Assembly (NCBI GenBank): GCA_018296165.2
Contig: JACKQL020000098.1
Coordinates: 62,001 to 126,000, forward strand
Direction of reading: 5' to 3'
DNA length: 64,000 nt
Origin: Termitomyces sp. T153
Taxonomy: Eukaryota > Basidiomycota > Agaricomycetes > Agaricales > Lyophyllaceae
Shown here: positions 9,916 to 20,815 of the stretch, one piece after another
Layout of the letters: each line of letters starts with the position of its first letter
How positions within the stretch are numbered: the stretch's first letter is position 1
The notes under the pieces: generated by a model
Databases searched by the model: none
Told to the model about the DNA's origin: nothing
Seen by the model: the letters and a program-made list of their open reading frames with translations, nothing else
Translations under genes and position numbers: made by a program

Positions 9916-12525
9916 GATGGGTGTGGGCCTCGTTTCTTGTTGCTCTCGGACTTGCTGCTTCCCCCGCCTATTGTATATATAATTTTTTGTACGCGAACAT
10001 GTCCTTTCTTGGTCCCTGGGCATGTGAAGTGAGATTTTAGTTTTGTATGAGGGCGAAGTAAGCGAAACACGCAGGGGTGTGAGAGGGAGTTGAATCCCTA
10101 GTGAGTCCAGAGGTGGGGGTTACGCCCGCTAGTGCCATCTGTGCTGGCTAGTCCCGGGGTTTGTCAGGATGGGGCGGGGCATCGCAGGAGGGCTCCCAAG
10201 GTCCGGCGAGGGTGGTGGGAGTTCTCTGGTGGGGGTTCCCGGCATTTCGGGCGGTGTCACTGAATTCGATTCTTGGAAATTCTGACTGGGGGTGTAGGGG
10301 ACGTGCGCCGTGTTGGTATTGGAGGGTGGGCCTTCGAATCTTTTACGGTGCCCAACGGGTTCGGGGCTTTAGTTGTCTTGGCAGCGCGGTTGGCGGGGGG
10401 TAATGGGGGTCTCCCCATGGTCTGGCCCTTATGCCGGCACTGGCGGCGAGGGCAGCGGGGCCTTCTTCATTGGCGGGGTTTGGTGAGGCGAGGTTTGTCC
10501 TCGCGGTATAGTTGGTCCGGGTCGGGGTCGTGTTCCGGAGTGTTGCGTCTGTGGGCGGGCATGCTTTGGGTGGCGCTTTGGTGCGCTCCGGAGGGGTCGA
10601 TGACCAAGGGGGTAGGATGCGGGGTGATCAGTCCCAACCAGTTCCTTCGGGTCTGGGGCCGAAATTTGGGGTTCCGGATCATCTACGTGATATTGCTCTC
10701 CTGACCAAAGGTAAGCCCGAGGTGGACAAAGGGGGTCTTACGTATTTCTGATACTTCCTCGAGTTTGGAGGTTCGGGGGTCGGTGGTTCCTTCATCGGGA
10801 AGAAGTGGGTGGTTCCGGAGTCGACTCAAGGGTCACTTGGTGGGGGTTTGTTGGTTGTTCATGGTTGTTGGGGCGGCGGGGAGGTTGGCCGCAGGGAGGC
10901 ACTGGAGTGGGGCTTCTCCGGGAGATGCGGCAGGGTCGAGGTTACTCTTCATTCGTGTTCCGGAGCGGCCCGGAGATTGTTGCATGTATGGGGGTGGCAG
11001 TGGGGAGAGGCACTGCCCGCTTTTCTGGAGGCTCCGGTGATGTGGTCCCTGTTCGGGCGGACATATTCCGGTGTAGGGGCGGGTTTCGGAGTGGGTGGTG
11101 ATTTCTGTCACGGGGTTGGGGCTACCAGGGCATCATTGTCGAGCTGGCGCCGTGAGTCTTCTTGGTCAAATGTCGTGGTCGGAGCGGAGGCCCTGGAGTC
11201 GTGTCACCAGGGTCCGGAGCTGTGTTGAAGGGTTTGGAGGGGTCTGGGTGGGACAGTTTTAGGCTGGCGCGGGGTTGTTTGGGTCGTCAAGCCGGGTGGG
11301 GGAGGTCCTTTGAGGTTATCGGAGCGCGTGCCCTTTGGGTCGTCGGGTCGCTTAAACGGCCCATCGTCGTTTTCTGGATGATGGTGGGGCTTCTCCCTCC
11401 CTTATATGAACATGTCAGCGAATTTAGAGTACTTAGGGAACTACTTCGTATAGGGTCCTTTTTCCTATAATTAGTTTGGGGTGGCTCCTATGCTGGGGAT
11501 TCCTTCGTGGGAGGTGGCGTAGTCTGGTGGTGGAGTTTAAGCTCGGGGGTGGCATGCGGGGGGGTTTTGGCGTCCAGGGTCCTCATTGTCAGGGGCCCCA
11601 GACTGTGTGGGGGAGGGTGGTGAAATAGCGGCGTGGTCCGGAGTTGTTCCTTGTCGGGAGTGGGGTGTCGTGGTTCTCCTTATTAACGTCTAGAGGCTCG
11701 GGGATGTTTTGGTCTTGTTCCAGGGTTGTCAGGGTCGGGTCGGGGGAGTCGGGGCCCCTTCATTTGTTGGGTGGAGGTGACGGCCGATTGATCGAGGTCC
11801 GGAAGCAGGTCATGGGGTTGGAGCATAGCCTGGGTCTGAGGTTCTTGTCCTGTGGTTGGGGTTGTTGGGTCGAGCTTGATTTCAGTGGTTTCGAGGCTAG
11901 TTGTCGGAGGGTTTAGTTCCTTGGAGGGGGTCAATAATAGGGTTCGGTGATGTTGTTGGTGATTAGTCGCATTCATCGGTCTGTGGGGTTGCTGGTGGGC
12001 CGGTGAATCCACAGGCGGGCTTCGGGGAAGCGCGTTCTCAGTGGTCTCTTTGTAGCTGGCGATCCTTGCGCAGTGGGTGACTGTTCCGCAGCGGGTTGGC
12101 ATTATTGTTGGTCGGAGGGCTGGTGCGGTGCCGGAGACCTTGTTACTTGTTTGGTCAGATGGTCGCCAGGCTTTAGGATGTTATTCTTTGGGTGATGTCG
12201 GGGCCAACTTTGCGCAAGAGAGCGGAGTTGGCGGAGAGTGTAAGAGTGGGGTGGAAGATGATTTGACAGTTTGCGCGAGGGGTTGGGAGTTGGGTGTGAG
12301 TTGGGGAGGGTGTCTGTGGGGGGAGCCGTTGTATGAAAGTAACCAGAGCGGAGGAGACGTTTGGTGTCGGATCCGCGACTCAATGTGCCTCGGCAAATTG
12401 GGCAGGGCCGTATGAATCATAAGGGTTCCCCGGCATGGGTAGACCATAGACATCGGAGTTATTTGATTGTGTGTGCGGAGATAATGCGGGCATCACGGAT
12501 GGGGTAGGGTAGAGTCTTGATATTA
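9916..12525 (+). other. Internal region of the LTR element without recognisable genes
   Basis: About 2.6 kb is strongly G-rich on the plus strand, with many GGGG runs. It has only short, composition-driven open frames on both strands. A TATATATAATTTTTT stretch lies just after the coiled-coil gene (about 9972-9986). No pol motif, tRNA or known RNA was found. Confidence 0.6.
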
Positions 12526-13686
12526 TGTCAGGTTCCGCTGACCTCGGGAGCTCAGCTGCACTGGGCGAGTCCTTACTAGGCGGGCATGATCCCCTTGCAC
12601 TGGTAACCGAACACTCGAAGACGTCCCGGGCCATGGTGGCTCGTGCGGGTAGTTGGGGGGATGTGATCCAGACAGATCCGGGGAGGCCCGGAGAAGTCGG
12701 ATTGTGAGGGAACAAGACAGTCTTGGCGGGGTTCAGGCAGAAGGCCGTATGGGGGATTTGCGGAGGCAAAGGATGAGGCGGCTGTGTGATCAGTGGGAGC
12801 GGAGCCGGGTTTTGATGGGAGATCATTTGGAGCTGATGGAGTCTGGGACCGAGCGAAGAGTGAGGTTCAGACCTGGTAAAGGAGTGTCAGGGTTCGTAAT
12901 CATAATCGCGGAGTTCGTGAGGTCATTAAGGTTGATGAAGACTTGGGTACAATGATTGGACGGAGTCACCGAGACAGCGTCAGACGAAATGGGATGGTGT
13001 TGATATGGGACAAGAGTAGATTCGAATAGAGATACAAAACAATAACAAGAACAATAACGAAATGGAGACGAGACAAGACCGGGAGACTGAGATGAGACCG
13101 GGAGACTGAGATAAGACTGGGAGACTGAGATAAGAAAACGAGACACAAAACACAAAACACAAAAAGGAAACAATCAGACTATAGGTAACGTTAAGCAATA
13201 TCAAGACTAGGGTATGAAGAGTTACTCGATGACTTATATACTGACTACCGGAGGACTTCGGGGTACGTCGGCTGTGGCGGCGGGGCTTGGCGGAGCTCAA
13301 CAGAGGGGGCGGGTGTCGGTTGTGATCGAGGATCGTGCCGCGCTGATACATTGATGGGATCATTGGAGAACGCGGGTTGCCCCGAGGTTGTTGTGATACT
13401 CCGAAATAGGTCGGAGGAACCAGGGTGTTGAGTTGGTGATGGGTGGCGAAGATCGGGAACAGCGGGGGTGGTTCTCAGGGTTCGGGAGGCCCAGAGTAAG
13501 TGTCAGTGGCTGCGGGGCAGGCACCGAAGTCAGCCAGGGGGCCGTCGGAGTTAGCCAGGGAGGCGTCGGAGTTAGCCGAAGTAGGCGCGGGGCATGGGCG
13601 GAAGTTTGGCGGAGCGTTGGGGGTCCCTTCGGGGGTTCGGGGGGTTGATGGACGATGTGCAGGGTTTCGGGGAACGGGTCGTGACA
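12526..13686 (+). repeat. 3' LTR
   Basis: It is the direct repeat of 7414-8574 at about 98.6 percent identity by eye count. All differences seen are transitions, and all but one fall at a CpG in one of the two copies. Confidence 0.93.
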
Positions 13687-13691
13687 GCCTC
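13687..13691. repeat. Target site duplication, right copy (GCCTC)
   Basis: It is identical to 7409-7413 and directly abuts the terminal TGACA of the 3' LTR. Confidence 0.9.
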
Positions 13692-15490
13692 CCTCTGGGG
13701 GCCTCAGGGAAGCCTTCACTAGGAGCCACATCACCTATGCCCCACTTCCCACAGGTGACATGATGCCATCTGGCAAGGCCTCTGCAGCTTTGGCCCACTA
13801 TCTGCCTTCTCTAGCATTATCCACAGCTCTGCTTGCCTCCTTACCCCCTCAGACTGCAGCCAATTCTGCAATATCCCTCAATACTACACACTCAGTTCCT
13901 ACTATTGTCTTCTCTCCAGTTTGTATCCCTTCATGTGCCACCTCCTCTACCAGGGCACCTTTGCCACCTTTTGCCATAGCAGATCCCCCTTCCCCTGCTT
14001 CACAGCCTCTATCTCCTAAAAAGACTGCAGGGAGGCAAGCTTCCAAACATCCTGCTACTACACTTGCACCACAGCTGTCCCTCAATATGGCAGAAAGCTT
14101 CTTACATTCCCTAGACACTCCCTCAGTGCCACCTTCAGGCCCTGTTACATCAGTAGGACCCTCTGGGGGTACATTTTCCACTACAGCCTCAGATTGCCTC
14201 ACTATCTTGCACACAGCACTTGCAGACCTCCTTCAGAGGTACGGCACAGATATTGCACAAATAGTTCTGTTGACAGTTCACTAACAGCTTCCATCTGGCA
14301 TTCTAGCAGGACCACAGACTGCTGGCCTACAGCCAGCATTTCAGCCATCTAGCATTCCAGCGCTACCTCAGAGTATTGGCTTATAGCCTGCATTACAGCC
14401 TGTGTTGCCTCATTTCCTCTCATACCCTACTACAGTCAGGCCTTCATTCCTTGTCCACACCATGCCTCTCATCCACTGTGATTAAGCCCCATGCACCTAC
14501 TTCTGTATATAGGAGGCCTGGTCAACACACTCCTACACATTACATGCATCATTTCAGGGCACCTCCTTCTGTATTGAATTCTCTTACCCCCTTGGCTGAA
14601 CTACCTTCCTTTTGCCCGCTTGCTCTACCTCAGGCTGCAGCAGAATTGGACCCTAACATCATGCTGATTCCACTCCATGTACAGCGAGTCTTCAATACTG
14701 GATGAGGCATTTATGTTCCTCTGGATTTGCTTACAAATGCAGCATGTCAAAGAGCGCTTACAGTGCCAAATTGCCATGGTGATTCTTTGCTTTCTCTTAT
14801 GGCTTTAGGCAAGTTATATGTTTTGAACTCAAAATTTAATTTTAGCAAGGAGCACTTTATGACTCCCCTCAAATTCATGCAGGCTTTGGCAAATCTGGTC
14901 TGGGTGATCCACCATTGCCTGCAAGCAGGCCCAGAAGCTCTCATTGGCAGCCCTACAGCAGATGCCATTGCCCATTCTTTTCAGGCCCACTATGACTACA
15001 TTTAGCATTGCCCTGACTTTGGTGAGAACTTCCCTATATACCTAGCCTATGACATATATATCTGACATGCCTATCTACAGAATAACAGGAATATTTGTGT
15101 GGACTAGTGGCATAAGCTCATCTTTGAGAAAAAGCTACAGGATTATACAACAGATCAGATTTGCCAATCTATGAACCAGCATTCAGACCTTCTCTTCAGT
15201 GATGCAAGCTCTTTGACTTCTTCCTTGGGTTCTGATACCTCCAGCAACTACTTTCAATCCTTGCAGTCTTTTTGGAACTCATCTGCAGAAATGGCATCAT
15301 CTTGTGTCACCATGGGTTGTTCAAGAGGAGAGGGTCAGAGGTTCAGCCCAGATCATTGCAGATCTTATGTTCAGGATGCTCAATGCCACACAACTTCCAA
15401 AGTCATCAGATGCATGCTGTGTGGGGGCAACAATCATTGCTTCCTGGCCTGCAAAGAAGGAGGGAAGATCCTCTGCTGGGTTAATAGCCA

Positions 15491-15642
15491 TTTCATCAAC
15501 TCAGGAGGAATCACCTTCTGCTTTGCCTTCAACAGCCCACAGTCCTGCTCAAAATCTGATTGTTCATTTCGTCAACTCAGGAGGAATCACCTTCTGCTTT
15601 GCCTTCAACAGCCCACAGTCCTGCTCAAAATCTGATTGTCTA
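15491..15642 (+). repeat. 76-bp tandem duplication within the gag-like region
   Basis: Bases 15491-15566 are repeated at 15567-15642 with almost no difference (one A/G change in TTTCATCAAC versus TTTCGTCAAC). Because 76 is not a multiple of three, it shifts the reading frame before the second zinc knuckle. Confidence 0.95.
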
Positions 15643-15850
15643 CACTGTCATGCCTGCTCCTTGTGTGGCAAGGGACAACACTCTGCTCAAGAGTGTGTTA
15701 TTTGAGATCTTCTTTCTTGTCACTACTTCTCTCAAAGCACATTGGTGGGCAGCTGCATTGGCAGAGGCAGGTTCTGCAGATTGTTTTATACATATATTAG
15801 ATGGATTGCGCTATGGATTCTTATTAGATTCTTACATGTGATACCTCCAT

Positions 15851-17330
15851 TGTTCTGCTCTGATCATCAGTGATAGGGCTTGAACATTTTATTCTAGATT
15901 GTACATTCTCTCCACCTAATCATTATTGCATGACAGAGCATTATCAGTTTATAATTACAAGATATGACAAGGAGCATGAACTCAGTCAAGTTTCAGAAGG
16001 GTTCACACCAGGACTGGTCAAGGAATTGTTTGGTTACTATCAGACTGCTCCTCTTAACATGATAGAACATACCCCAGAGAAACTATGCATCACTGTGGAT
16101 CATTCTTATTTATGCAATAACCCATCAATCTCCTTTATAAACTTGCACATTGACACCAAACATTTTCAATATGATTGGAGCACTTTTTCCACTTGCTGGA
16201 TGCTCATTGCTGATGCTCCTCAAGGAACTCAAGTGGCTGTATTTGATGTTGAATCAGCTTTTTGAATCATTCCTACTCTACCAAGTGACAGGCTATTCAT
16301 AGCACTCTCAATTGAGAACAAGGTTGTATTTGATCATCAACTGAATTTTAGAATATCACCAGCTCCCAGCATATTTGGCTTGTAGCTGATACTATTGTGC
16401 ACATCTTTTGATCTCAAGGCATTGAAGCTGTGTTGAAGTGGGTTGACAATTTCATCTTCTTTTGATATCTCCATTTGAATTTGGATGGGACACCCTACTA
16501 CAAGTACTCAGAGGACCTGATCTGGTCCTTGGCAGATGATCTAGGTTGGCCATGGGCAGCTGAGAAATTTATGCCTTTTAGTGACAGCTTCATATACATT
16601 AGTTTCAAATGATCCCTTGCAAACAAAACTGTGGCACTGCCAGCAGCCAAATGGACTAAATACTTGGGAAAGCTTGAGGATTGGACATTGGAGGCTTTTA
16701 TGTCCTTACAAACAATGAAATCATTGATAGGCACTTTGAATCATGTCACTCTAGTGGTGCCAAATGGCTGCTCATGACTGCCAAGTCTCTACAAGTTCAG
16801 GGCAGGCTTCTCTAAGGACTTGCCTCCTTGGACAAAACATAGGATAACTCCAATGGTGGTGGCTGACATTGACTGGTGGAAGGACACTCTGTAACATTCC
16901 AAGTGTTTCATGACTATAGTACAACCTCCAGATCTCCTAGACATTATTGTGCATGTAGATGCATCAACCTCCTAAGGCATCAGCTTCACCCTGAATGGGA
17001 AGTGGCTGGCCTGGAAGCTACTACTAAGATGGATGTTGCCTGATTGCAACATAGGCTGGGCTGATATGGTCACTATTAACCTTGCTGTGCACACAATCAT
17101 TACAGCAAAATACAGAGATTGCCATATAGTTATTCATTCAGGCAATGCAGGTTGCATTGGAGCCTTAGTGGCAGGACACTCACAAAACTCAGCTTGTAAC
17201 TTCATTCTATGAAATATTGTGTTGAACTTTCAAACTCATTCTATATGGATTTCCACTATGTGGGTCTTAATATCAGAGAATTCTGCTGACAATCCATTGT
17301 GTGGTATTTTTCCTTTGAGACAGTGACTCT
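15851..17330 (+). pseudogene. DIRS-like reverse transcriptase and RNase H remains
   Basis: The block contains FDVESAF near 16240 (catalytic motif A), WVDNFIFF at 16438-16461 (the YVDD-like motif with its second Asp now Asn), and later HVDASTS followed by GKWLAWKL. That last part matches RNase H of DIRS-type elements. In-frame stops are TGA, for example after FDVESAF and after FIFF. They sit where related elements have Arg, consistent with CGA changing to TGA. The block cannot make an active enzyme as it stands. Confidence 0.65.
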
Positions 17331-17799
17331 TCCCTTTTCCCCCAGCATTACCTCCCTACCTTAAATTCTTTTTGTCTGCAAGCATTGCACACTCTGTTTT
17401 ACTGGAGTGAGCTTACCAGATCTCATCCTAATTAGACTAGTCTGGATCGTTACAATAATCATTTATTCAATGAGCACATATTCAATGAGCACATTATTAG
17501 GGGTGAACCATTGGCTGACATTATACATTTGTCCATTGAGAATGCTGTTAAGAGCATGCCACTAGATGGGTCATGAGTTGTATCTAGGGTTGTTGGCCAC
17601 AAATTTGAGGACTTCTTTGGCAATTCCTCTTTCTTATGCATGGATTTCTTATGTGTACTGGCAAACTATCATATTGACTGTCTATTCACAATGGAGGACA
17701 CATCTTGGGAAAGCAATATGTGGTTTTGTTCTTCACATGGTTCCTGCTGTCAAAATTGTGGTCTGCATTTCAATCATTGTCAAGATGATTACAGTCTGC

Positions 17800-18800
17800 A
17801 TTGTTGTCAGGATGGTTATGGTCTGCATCCATACAGAGTTGCCCAATCTTTACAAGTCAATGCACTCATTTGAGATGCCTGGAAGGAATCTACACAGGGA
17901 AAATATACCTCTGCCATTCATCATTTTCAAGCATACTGCACTGTCAATGGCATTCCACTACATCAAATCTTACTCACCTCTGAGGAACTGCTTTGTGATT
18001 TTGCCACTTTGTTTGCTGGTAGGATGGCAGGAAAGAGCATTTTGGCAAAGTGTGCTGGTATAAGGGCATGGCATATACAAAATGGATTCATGTATCATAG
18101 CAGTCAGCAGTTGGAATATGTGATCAAGGGCATTGAGAATTGTTGTTCTCATTCCTCATTCAGACCAAAACAACTGCCTGTGACAATGGACATGCTTGTA
18201 TTGCTGGAGAGCTACCTCAATCTCCATTCTGGCATGGATACTTGCATTTATTTTGTGGCTTTTGGCATGTTTCTGGGGTCAAATTTGTCTGGGAGAAATC
18301 TTGCCCCTCAGTAATTGGAAATTCAGGAAGAAGCTATTTCTGTCCTTCAGCAACCTTGACCAGTTTTCATCTCCAAAGGGCTCACAAATGTTGCACCTCC
18401 CAAACACAAAAATGGGTGGTTCCCATGGGGAGGATGTAATTCTATCAAGGCAGTCTTGTGTGGATCTGATTTGAGTTCTCAACATGCATTTGCAACTGAA
18501 TGGAGATGAAGCAATGGAGGCACTAGCTTCTTACATTTCAACAACAGGAACACAAGTGCTACTGATGCAATACAAGTTTTTGTCTAGACTGAACTACATT
18601 TATTAATGGACTTGCTCCCCTGTGATCTTGGGCCACTGTTTTTGCATAGGTGGTACAACACACTTGTTATTGGCTGGTGTTCCCTCCAACATTGTCAAGA
18701 TCTTGGGTATATGGACTTCTGATGCATTTTTGTGATACTGGAGGCATCTTAAACTGATTGCTCCTCTGTACGTAGAACTTCTGACACTGATATTACAAGA
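17800..18800 (+). pseudogene. Tyrosine recombinase remains of the DIRS-like element
   Basis: The translated frame reads YTSAIHHFQAYCTVNGIPL, then AGIRAWHIQNGF, then SRQSCVDLI, and near 18630-18740 IGGTTHLLLAGVPSNIVKIL followed by TSDAFL-stop-YW. This order matches the integrase-like tyrosine recombinase of basidiomycete DIRS elements. The catalytic H-x-x-R region appears as GHCFCIGG, with Cys where Arg is expected. The stop before YW is TGA where CGA is expected. Confidence 0.65.
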
Positions 18801-18913
18801 CTGTGCTTTACTTCAATGAACAAAATCTCATAATACTTGATTTGTTTGTATTGTCATCTGCTTCCTGGGTGGGGGGTTATCAGCTGCATTGATAAGTGTT
18901 TGTCTTTGAGTTG

Positions 18914-19475
18914 GGTCTCCTATTATCTGATGCTGCTACCCCCTTGAACCACATCTACCAACCTGGCTCTACACCCATCACTACTTAGTGTATGGAACTG
19001 AATTGATCATATTTGTACCTTTTATTATTAATTTGTACAACCCAACAACTGGGAAACAGGAAATGGAAGTCTGCTGAAGGGAGGCATAAAATGAATGCAG
19101 AATGCATTTCCTGCTGAGCAGTCATGGTCACATGATTTGTGCCTCTTAACTTTGAACCTTCATCTATGTGCCATATACAAGTGCTCTTTATCATATTTCT
19201 GTCTCGAATCTGCATCTTTCTCCTACCCCACCCACCTGCACCTAGGTATTTCCTATTACAGTACTGAGACAACTATGATTTACCACTTCTGTATCCTCAA
19301 GTAAGCACCATCTAGTCTCCTATAGGTCTCCTATTATCTGATGCCACTACTCCCTTGAACTGCATCTACTGACCTGGCTCTACACCCATCACTACTTAGT
19401 GTATGGAACTGGATTAATCATATTTGTACCTTTCAATATTGATTTATACAACCCAACAACTGGGAGACAGGAAAG
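18914..19475 (+). repeat. Direct repeat pair, about 150 bp, 411 bp apart
   Basis: The stretches 18914-19063 and 19325-19475 match closely, both starting GGTCTCCTATTATCTGATG and ending near CAACTGGGAGACAGGAAA. Both are CpG-free. They lie after the DIRS-like coding block and could be part of its terminal repeats or another element. Confidence 0.8.
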
Positions 19476-19498
19476 TCGAAGATAGGGAAGATCTCAGA

Positions 19499-19770
19499 CA
19501 GACACTGGGTGTGATCAGAGATAGTGGATATGATCAGAGTCAGTGGATGTGATCAGAAATGTAATCAGAGACAGTGGGTGTGATCAGAGATATAATCAAA
19601 GGCAGTGAGTGTGATCAGAGATGTGATCAGAAATAGTGGATGTGATCAAGGATGTGATCAAAGGCAGTGGGTGTGATCAGGGATGTGATCAGAAACAGTG
19701 AATGTAATTAAGGATGTGATCAGAGGCAGTGGGTGTAATCAGGGATATGATCAGAGATGGTGGGTGCAGT
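19499..19770 (+). repeat. Degenerate GATCAG minisatellite
   Basis: Units of the type CAGTGGGTGTGATCAGAGATGT, with variants, recur about ten times with irregular spacing. The motif TGATCA appears in most units. No gene is present. Confidence 0.8.
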
Positions 19771-20118
19771 CCAAGACAGGGAAGTGATCTGGGACATAGA
19801 AATTATCTGGGACATGGAGGCCATCTGAAACATGTCTGGACTGAATAGAGGTGGTTGAGAAGGAGATTTGGGGAAAATGATTGGGGCATGACAATCACCT
19901 GATGCTACCTATAAATACATTTACTGTAATTACATAAGGCAGCACCTTACTTCATACTTTGTAGACAGAATCAACAACTGGTTTTAACTTACAAAGCATG
20001 AACCATAAGCTGCACAACCCATAACAGAAACATTATAATTAAAAATATTATAATTTTGTTATTTGATCTTTATCCAAGATTATAACACAGACCATGGAAA
20101 CACTATTGTAAAATAATT

Positions 20119-20815
20119 CATGATACTTCTTTTATTGCTTCAGCAGAAACACATAAGAGGATTCTGAGTTTAATTCAATCATTCTTATCATATTGTTAAA
20201 TTCTTTTGGCTCAACATATTGTTACCTGCACCCAGTGAGTTTCTCATTGTAGCCTAAAAATTTGTGTATCCTAGAAATTCTAAGTCAAGATGATGTGATA
20301 CAGCAAACTTTATAATGATAAGCCCCTTTGAGTTTCTTTTGTTTGACTGTTTGGCTGACCATCCATCTTCTGACATACTTGTCAGGAAACAATTATTTAT
20401 ATATAACTATCCTAAGTACTATATAGAAGCTAACACCAGTAATCTCATGGATTTCCCTGTACCAATACTTTTGAATAACTGCAAGCTGCAAGATAATTGT
20501 TTTCAACTCTGTCTATGTATGCCCTCTCATGATGAATGATACTTCTTTCATGGCTTCATCAGAAACACACAAAGAGGATTTTGAGTTTAATCCAGTCATT
20601 CTATTCTTAAATTCTTTTGGCTCAACATATTGTTCACTGCACCTGGTGAGTTTTTCATTGTAGCTTCAAAATTTGTATATCCTAAAAATTTCAAAGGTCA
20701 AGATGCTGTGATACTTTATAACAACAAGCCCCTTTAAGTTTCTCTTGTTGAATTTTCTGGCTGACCATCCAGCTTCTGCTGCACCTGTCAGGAAACAATC
20801 ATTCATATATAACCA
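20119..20815 (+). repeat. Second direct repeat pair, about 290 bp, offset 410-416 bp
   Basis: The stretch 20119-20407 recurs at 20535-20815 with point changes and small indels. Shared landmarks are GGCTCAACATATTGTT, AGCCCCTTTGAGTTTCT and GCTGACCATCCA. A related inverted stretch lies at 21816-21990. No coding sequence was recognised between 18830 and 21715. Confidence 0.75.

Larger units (their letters stand above)
7414..13686 (+). mobile_element. Non-autonomous LTR retrotransposon, 6,273 bp, CpG-rich, recent
   Basis: The element is bounded by two 1,161-bp direct repeats that start TGTCA and end TGACA, and by a perfect GCCTC target duplication. The LTRs differ at about 16 positions by eye, all transitions. 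The internal 3,951 bp hold one spliced coiled-coil gene (8786-9915). No reverse transcriptase, RNase H, integrase or protease motif is recognisable in any frame. A purine-rich run (12501-12514) lies about 11 bases before the 3' LTR and may be a polypurine tract. I could not identify a primer binding site after 8574. Base composition and CpG content contrast sharply with both flanks, which supports recent arrival. Confidence 0.9.
13687..15702 (+). pseudogene. Gag-like region of the DIRS-like element
   Basis: The frame continues from 7335-7413 across the LTR insertion and stays open to about 14280 (Ser/Thr/Pro/Ala-rich). Broken frames follow. A helical segment at 14727-15005 resembles the capsid-like middle of basidiomycete DIRS proteins. 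Two CCHC zinc knuckles of spacing C-x2-C-x4-H-x4-C occur at 15411-15452 and 15655-15696, in different frames. A 76-bp duplication between them explains the frame change. Confidence 0.6.
7305..18830 (+). mobile_element. Decayed DIRS-like tyrosine-recombinase retroelement, split by a nested LTR element
   Basis: Three coding blocks lie in DIRS order on the plus strand: a gag-like region with CCHC knuckles (13687-15702, with its 5' end at about 7305-7413), reverse transcriptase and RNase H (about 15851-17330), and a tyrosine recombinase (about 17800-18800). The LTR element at 7414-13686 sits inside the gag-like frame. Deleting it and one copy of the 5-bp duplication rejoins the frame across the junction. 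The element is CpG-depleted and full of stops, so it is inactive. Termini could not be placed exactly; DIRS elements have split or inverted ends that need alignment to find. Confidence 0.7.

Noticed and set aside
10060..12500. Hidden reverse transcriptase or integrase in broken frames
   Set aside because: I looked for YxDD-like, HHCC and DDE-type patterns in the listed plus and minus translations and found none. A profile search would be needed to exclude a very decayed pol.
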